Shown here in pieces: positions 5,511 to 8,142 of a stretch of DNA of 8,142 bases; position 1 is the first letter of the stretch; each line of letters starts with the position of its first letter. Under the pieces are notes generated by a model. That model saw nothing but the letters and a program-made list of their open reading frames with translations, had not been told where the DNA came from and searched no databases. Origin of the DNA: Candidatus Liptonbacteria bacterium CG11_big_fil_rev_8_21_14_0_20_35_14 (GTDB taxonomy: Bacteria > Patescibacteriota > Minisyncoccia > UBA6257 > XYB1-36-10); assembly GCA_002796205.1 (NCBI GenBank), contig PCWO01000017.1:1-8142 (forward strand). Reading direction: 5' to 3'. Made by a program: the position numbers and the translations under genes.

Positions 5511-5540
5511 ATAAAAATAAAGGAGGGATAGTATCCCTCC
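5511..5540 (-). terminator. Intrinsic terminator of tmk
   Basis: Positions 5522-5540 form a perfect 9-base inverted repeat (GGAGGGATA and its complement around one base), folding as an 8-bp stem with a 3-base loop. On the minus strand it is followed by TTTATTTTTAT (5521-5511). It starts 3 bases after the tmk stop and ends 4 bases before the amidohydrolase ATG, so it either separates the two genes or lets some transcription read through. Confidence 0.8.
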
Positions 5541-5543
5541 ACA

Positions 5544-6152
5544 TTATTCTGGTTTTATAAAAATTGAAGATGTATCTCTTATTTTTTTCTGAACTTCATC
5601 TATACCAAGAGAACCATTAATAACAACCCAATTACTAGATGCTTCAGATAAATTTAAGAGAACTTGTCTTTGTCTTTCAAAAAACCCTTTTGTCATATTA
5701 TCAAACTTAGACTTCTCTCTTTTTTCTTTATTCCGCTCCGAAGCGATATCTATTGGAGTGTCAATTAGGATTACCAAGGATGGTTTAGTATTATTTGTCG
5801 CTATATCAAGTAGAAATGACAAAACTTTAATGCCTAAACCAGTAGTTATACTGTGATAACTTAGAAATGAGCCATGTCCTCGATCGCTGATTATATGCTT
5901 TCCAGACGCCATTTGAGAAGATATGATCTGACTGTAAAGTTGTGTTTTTGATGAAAGAAAAGCAAACATTTCAGATTTTTTGTCTCTCGGGGTTTCAGAT
6001 ATTAGGATTTTTTTAATCTCATTTCCAAAATCTGTTCCGCCGGGTTCTTTTACAACTAGAGAATCAATCTTCTTCTCTATAAACCAGTCATGCAATAAAT
6101 TACACTGAGTTGTTTTACCAGCTCCATCTATGCCTTCTATTTCTATAAGCAT
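5544..6152 (-). CDS. tmk: Thymidylate kinase (dTMP kinase)
   Basis: The 202-residue protein phosphorylates dTMP to dTDP with ATP, an essential cytosolic step of dTTP synthesis. The P-loop is GIDGAGKTT (7-15). EPGGT (36-40) is the conserved family motif. SDRGHGS (89-95) is the DR-containing nucleotide-binding segment, where most members have DRY. ERNKEKREKSKFDN (139-152) is the LID region, with the positions of the usual RxxxR and following acidic residue retained. The length is normal for the family (about 200-215). The start is supported by GGGAG at 6163-6159, six bases before the ATG. A strong promoter lies upstream and an intrinsic terminator immediately downstream, so it can be expressed alone. 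It is divergent from the D-aminoacylase-like/ftsW operon. Confidence 0.93.
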   Translation of the reverse strand: MLIEIEGIDGAGKTTQCNLLHDWFIEKKIDSLVVKEPGGTDFGNEIKKILISETPRDKKSEMFAFLSSKTQLYSQIISSQMASGKHIISDRGHGSFLSYHSITTGLGIKVLSFLLDIATNNTKPSLVILIDTPIDIASERNKEKREKSKFDNMTKGFFERQRQVLLNLSEASSNWVVINGSLGIDEVQKKIRDTSSIFIKPE

Positions 6153-6192
6153 TAGGATCTCCCTTTTTTCTTTATTTGTTATACTAACTTAT

Positions 6193-6220
6193 ATTATATA
6201 CCAATACTATTTTTTGTCAA
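6193..6220 (-). promoter_or_regulatory. tmk promoter
   Basis: On the minus strand a perfect -35 TTGACA (6220-6215) and a perfect -10 TATAAT (6198-6193) are separated by 16 bases. Transcription would start near 6186, about 34 bases before the tmk ATG. It is the best sigma-70-type match in the window and predicts strong constitutive expression. Confidence 0.8.
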
Positions 6221-6252
6221 ATATTTTTACACAAGAGAGTATGGGTTCTGCG

Positions 6253-6261
6253 TGATATACT
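6253..6261 (+). promoter_or_regulatory. Extended -10 promoter of the D-aminoacylase-like/ftsW operon
   Basis: TG-A-TATACT (6253-6261) is an extended -10 element, which would explain the lack of a recognisable -35 box. The start would be near 6268, leaving a leader of about 13 bases before the ATG at 6281 with no Shine-Dalgarno sequence. Confidence 0.5.
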
Positions 6262-6280
6262 TAATATATATTTTCGCTTT

Positions 6281-7405
6281 ATGCTTACACTAATACGGAA
6301 TGTTTTTATTGTGGATGGATCTTTAAGAAAACCATACAAGGCTGATGTTTTAATTAGTAAAAATCATGTTTTATCTATAGGAGAAATATCTGAAAGAGAG
6401 AATTATTTAGTAGTGGAGGGAGAAGGTAGGTATTTGTCTCCCGGATTTATTGATGTTGAATATCAAGGCTTAGAAAGTTTTATTTTACAAGATAGAGAAC
6501 AGAGACATTATTTAGAAAATGGCATTACTACCTTAGTAGTTGGGCACAGAGGAAAATCTTTGGCGCCAATTTTTAAAAAAGAATTAGAGATACTGGGGGC
6601 CTCACTAAATAGAAATTGGGGAAGCTTTAGAGATTTTAGAGAAACCATTAAAAATAATAAATATGGCTTAAACTTTGTAAGTTTAGTGGGGGATTTTAAT
6701 ATCAGATCATCTTTTGGTTCTTTATATAAGGGGGGGATGACAGCTATTGATAAAAATTCTTTTTTATCAGTTTTATATAATTCTTTAGCGTCTGGAGCTT
6801 TGGGATTGTCTAGTAATATGGGAGGAGGCTTTGATACACATTTAGACGATTTAAAAAAAAATACTCAATTTACTTTAGGTCACAAAAGAATGGTTTCGGT
6901 ATCTTTTTCTAATTTAGATTTTAATAAACGAAAAGAAATACTTTTAATATTACTGCGAGAAAAAAGGAAAATTAATAGGGGACTAGTTTTTATTTCTGAT
7001 ATAAATTTAGAGGATATATCTTATTTAAAGCGTAGTAGAGCTCTAAATGAAATACTAGCTAGTTTTACGCCGGTTTCAAAAACTGATTTTATCACTTTAT
7101 TTGAAAATAATAATTTATTTCCTACAAACAAAGGAGGTCAAGGTGAGATATTTAAAGAAATAATAAAAATGGGATTAAAAAGACAAGAGGGTTTAAGTAT
7201 TGAAAAAGTAATTAATAAAATAACTCAAAAACCGGCTCTAAGTATGGGAGTATTTGATAGTTATGAAATTAGAAGTGGCTTTAGGGCAGACTTAGTTTTA
7301 TTTGATAGTTTAGCAAATATTAATGAAGTATTTGTGGCTGGTGAAAGAGTAAAAAGTGGTAATTTGAGTAATAATTTAGCCGGTAAATTTTATTATGTGG
7401 CTTAA
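6281..7405 (+). CDS. Degenerate D-aminoacylase-like amidohydrolase, probable pseudoenzyme
   Basis: The 374-residue protein follows the N-acyl-D-amino-acid deacylase (D-aminoacylase) pattern. It has an N-terminal beta-sandwich strand, SPGFIDVEYQG (53-63), GITTLVVGHRGKSLAP (81-96), WGSFRDF (113-119), VSLVGDFNIR (133-142), LASGALGLSS (169-178), and the ending QGEIFKEI...EGLSIEKVINKITQKPA...IRSGFRADLVLFD (287-342). The metal site is missing. The family's FIDVHTH reads FIDVEYQ, with Glu60 and Gln62 in place of both His, and the GHGTLR His reads as Asp138. It is also shorter than the usual 480-530 residues. Hydrolase activity is therefore unlikely and a structural or regulatory role is possible. 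The frame is intact and hydrophobic-core motifs are kept, so this does not look like random decay. The start has no ribosome binding site. Its stop overlaps the ftsW start by 11 bases, which suggests coupled translation and a cell-wall connection. Confidence 0.75.
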   Translation: MLTLIRNVFIVDGSLRKPYKADVLISKNHVLSIGEISERENYLVVEGEGRYLSPGFIDVEYQGLESFILQDREQRHYLENGITTLVVGHRGKSLAPIFKKELEILGASLNRNWGSFRDFRETIKNNKYGLNFVSLVGDFNIRSSFGSLYKGGMTAIDKNSFLSVLYNSLASGALGLSSNMGGGFDTHLDDLKKNTQFTLGHKRMVSVSFSNLDFNKRKEILLILLREKRKINRGLVFISDINLEDISYLKRSRALNEILASFTPVSKTDFITLFENNNLFPTNKGGQGEIFKEIIKMGLKRQEGLSIEKVINKITQKPALSMGVFDSYEIRSGFRADLVLFDSLANINEVFVAGERVKSGNLSNNLAGKFYYVA

Positions 7406-8142
7406 TAAATTATTACCTTTTAAAAAAAAGAGGGGAGAAAATAACCCAGATTATGTAATTTTGTTTGGAGTTTTATTTTTGGTTGTTTTTGGTTTATTAA
7501 TGTTATCATCGGCCTCTTCTGAAATTGGTTTAAATTTAAATAACGATGCTTTGTTTTTTTTAAAGACACAGATATTAAAGGGGGTTTTAGTTGGAGGCAT
7601 ATTTGGTCTTATTTTATATTTTATTGATTATAAAATATTAAAAAAATTAGCTTTACCATTATTAATTATAAGTATCATATTACTCATTCTTATTTTTACT
7701 CCCCTTGGTGTTAGTGAAAAGGGAGCCACTCGTTGGCTTGATTTAAAAATTATAACTATCCAACCAGCCGAGATTATTAAATTTACTTTTATTTTATATC
7801 TGGCTTCTTGGTTATCGGGTAAGGAAGGCGTAAAGAGAAAAAAAGATATTAAAGCGGGATTATTGCCATTTTTAATTATAGCGGGAATTATTAGCGCTCT
7901 TTTAATTAAACAACCGGCTACAAGTATTGTAGCTATAACCATGTTTTCAGCTTTAATTTTATATTTTTCTTCTGGAGCTAAAATGAGTTACATAGGAGGG
8001 GTAATGGTGCTTGGGCTTTTGATGATTATATTTGTCACAATGACGACACCTTATAGACTGGAACGTGTGACATCTTATTTTTCATCTAAAAACCAAAGTG
8101 ATGAGTATATTAGGGGGCCGGGATATCATCTAAATCAAGCTT
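7395..8142 (+). CDS. ftsW: FtsW/RodA-family peptidoglycan glycosyltransferase, C-terminus cut by window edge
   Basis: The visible 249 residues are the N-terminal half of a SEDS-family lipid-II polymerase, an integral membrane protein that makes septal glycan strands with a class B penicillin-binding protein. After a basic cytoplasmic start (KKKRGE, 10-15) come several hydrophobic segments at about 21-38, 61-77, 85-102, 126-140, 155-171, 178-192 and 198-216. Family motifs are GATRWLDL (110-117), IQPAEIIKF (122-130), KQPATS (172-177), TPYRLERVTSYF (218-229) and GYHLNQA (243-249). The TPYRLERV and GYxLxQ matches favour FtsW over RodA. The KQPATS segment differs from the usual QPDxGT, with Ala175 in place of Asp. 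The catalytic HTDFIF loop would lie beyond the right edge. The ATG at 7395 overlaps the end of the D-aminoacylase-like gene by 11 bases and has only a weak upstream site, so translation is probably coupled. The SEDS family is certain; ftsW rather than rodA is likely. Confidence 0.88.
   Translation, partial: MWLNKLLPFKKKRGENNPDYVILFGVLFLVVFGLLMLSSASSEIGLNLNNDALFFLKTQILKGVLVGGIFGLILYFIDYKILKKLALPLLIISIILLILIFTPLGVSEKGATRWLDLKIITIQPAEIIKFTFILYLASWLSGKEGVKRKKDIKAGLLPFLIIAGIISALLIKQPATSIVAITMFSALILYFSSGAKMSYIGGVMVLGLLMIIFVTMTTPYRLERVTSYFSSKNQSDEYIRGPGYHLNQA

Noticed and set aside
360..7405. Absence of TGA as a stop codon, suggesting a recoded TGA as in some CPR lineages
   Set aside because: All eight visible stops are TAA or TAG, but no in-frame TGA occurs where Gly or Trp would be expected. 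Eight stops in AT-rich DNA are too few to support a code change.
7628..7942. Minus-strand open frame of 104 codons inside ftsW
   Set aside because: It is complementary to transmembrane-coding sequence, which commonly leaves the opposite strand open and hydrophobic.
1..8142. CRISPR array, insertion sequence, tRNA or rRNA
   Set aside because: I saw no regularly spaced direct repeats, transposase motifs or terminal inverted repeats, or tRNA-like cloverleaf in the short non-coding gaps.
8137..8142. HindIII site AAGCTT exactly at the right end
   Set aside because: It could mark a clone boundary, but one six-base site at an edge can be chance and nothing else suggests vector sequence.

Overview
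The window is AT-rich, compact, gene-dense bacterial DNA with very short intergenic spaces. Several of its proteins are reduced family members: a 118-residue pyrophosphatase, an Hsp70 that is only an ATPase domain, and a D-aminoacylase-like protein without its metal ligands. A degenerate amidohydrolase overlapping ftsW, together with promoters placed almost on top of start codons, suggests a small-genome uncultivated lineage of the Patescibacteria/CPR type. This is inference from style and gene content; no rRNA or universal marker settles it. A low-GC Firmicute-like lineage is the main alternative.

Region 1 (1-2413) is the accessory part. A small gene of unknown function (minus strand, running off the left edge) is divergent from a three-gene plus-strand operon. 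The operon encodes a stand-alone cobalamin-binding domain of the B12/radical-SAM type, an unrecognised 134-codon frame that overlaps it by 34 bases in the -1 frame, and a radical SAM/SPASM enzyme with the full set of Cys motifs. The shared promoter region holds a perfect 9-bp-arm palindrome whose two halves contain a TTGACA -35 box on each strand, and a second palindrome over the minus-strand -10. The operon ends in a clear intrinsic terminator. It looks like a regulated modification system of the peptide/RiPP-maturation kind, but no convincing precursor peptide is visible.

Region 2 (2414-4250) holds a minimal family I inorganic pyrophosphatase whose ATG lies almost directly behind its -10 box (possibly a leaderless mRNA), then a YegD-like Hsp70 ATPase with its own promoter and terminator.

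Region 3 (4200-6220, minus strand) holds thymidylate kinase (tmk) with a strong promoter and its own intrinsic terminator, followed by a very AT-rich cytosine/guanine-deaminase-like amidohydrolase. The amidohydrolase converges on the Hsp70 gene, and the Hsp70 terminator lies inside its last codons.

Region 4 (6253-8142, plus strand) holds a degenerate D-aminoacylase-like protein lacking the HxH metal motif. It overlaps by 11 bases the start of ftsW, which runs off the right edge. The overlap suggests translational coupling and hence a link to cell-wall growth or division. Tmk, pyrophosphatase and FtsW are housekeeping; the radical SAM cassette and the two amidohydrolases are the less ordinary contents.
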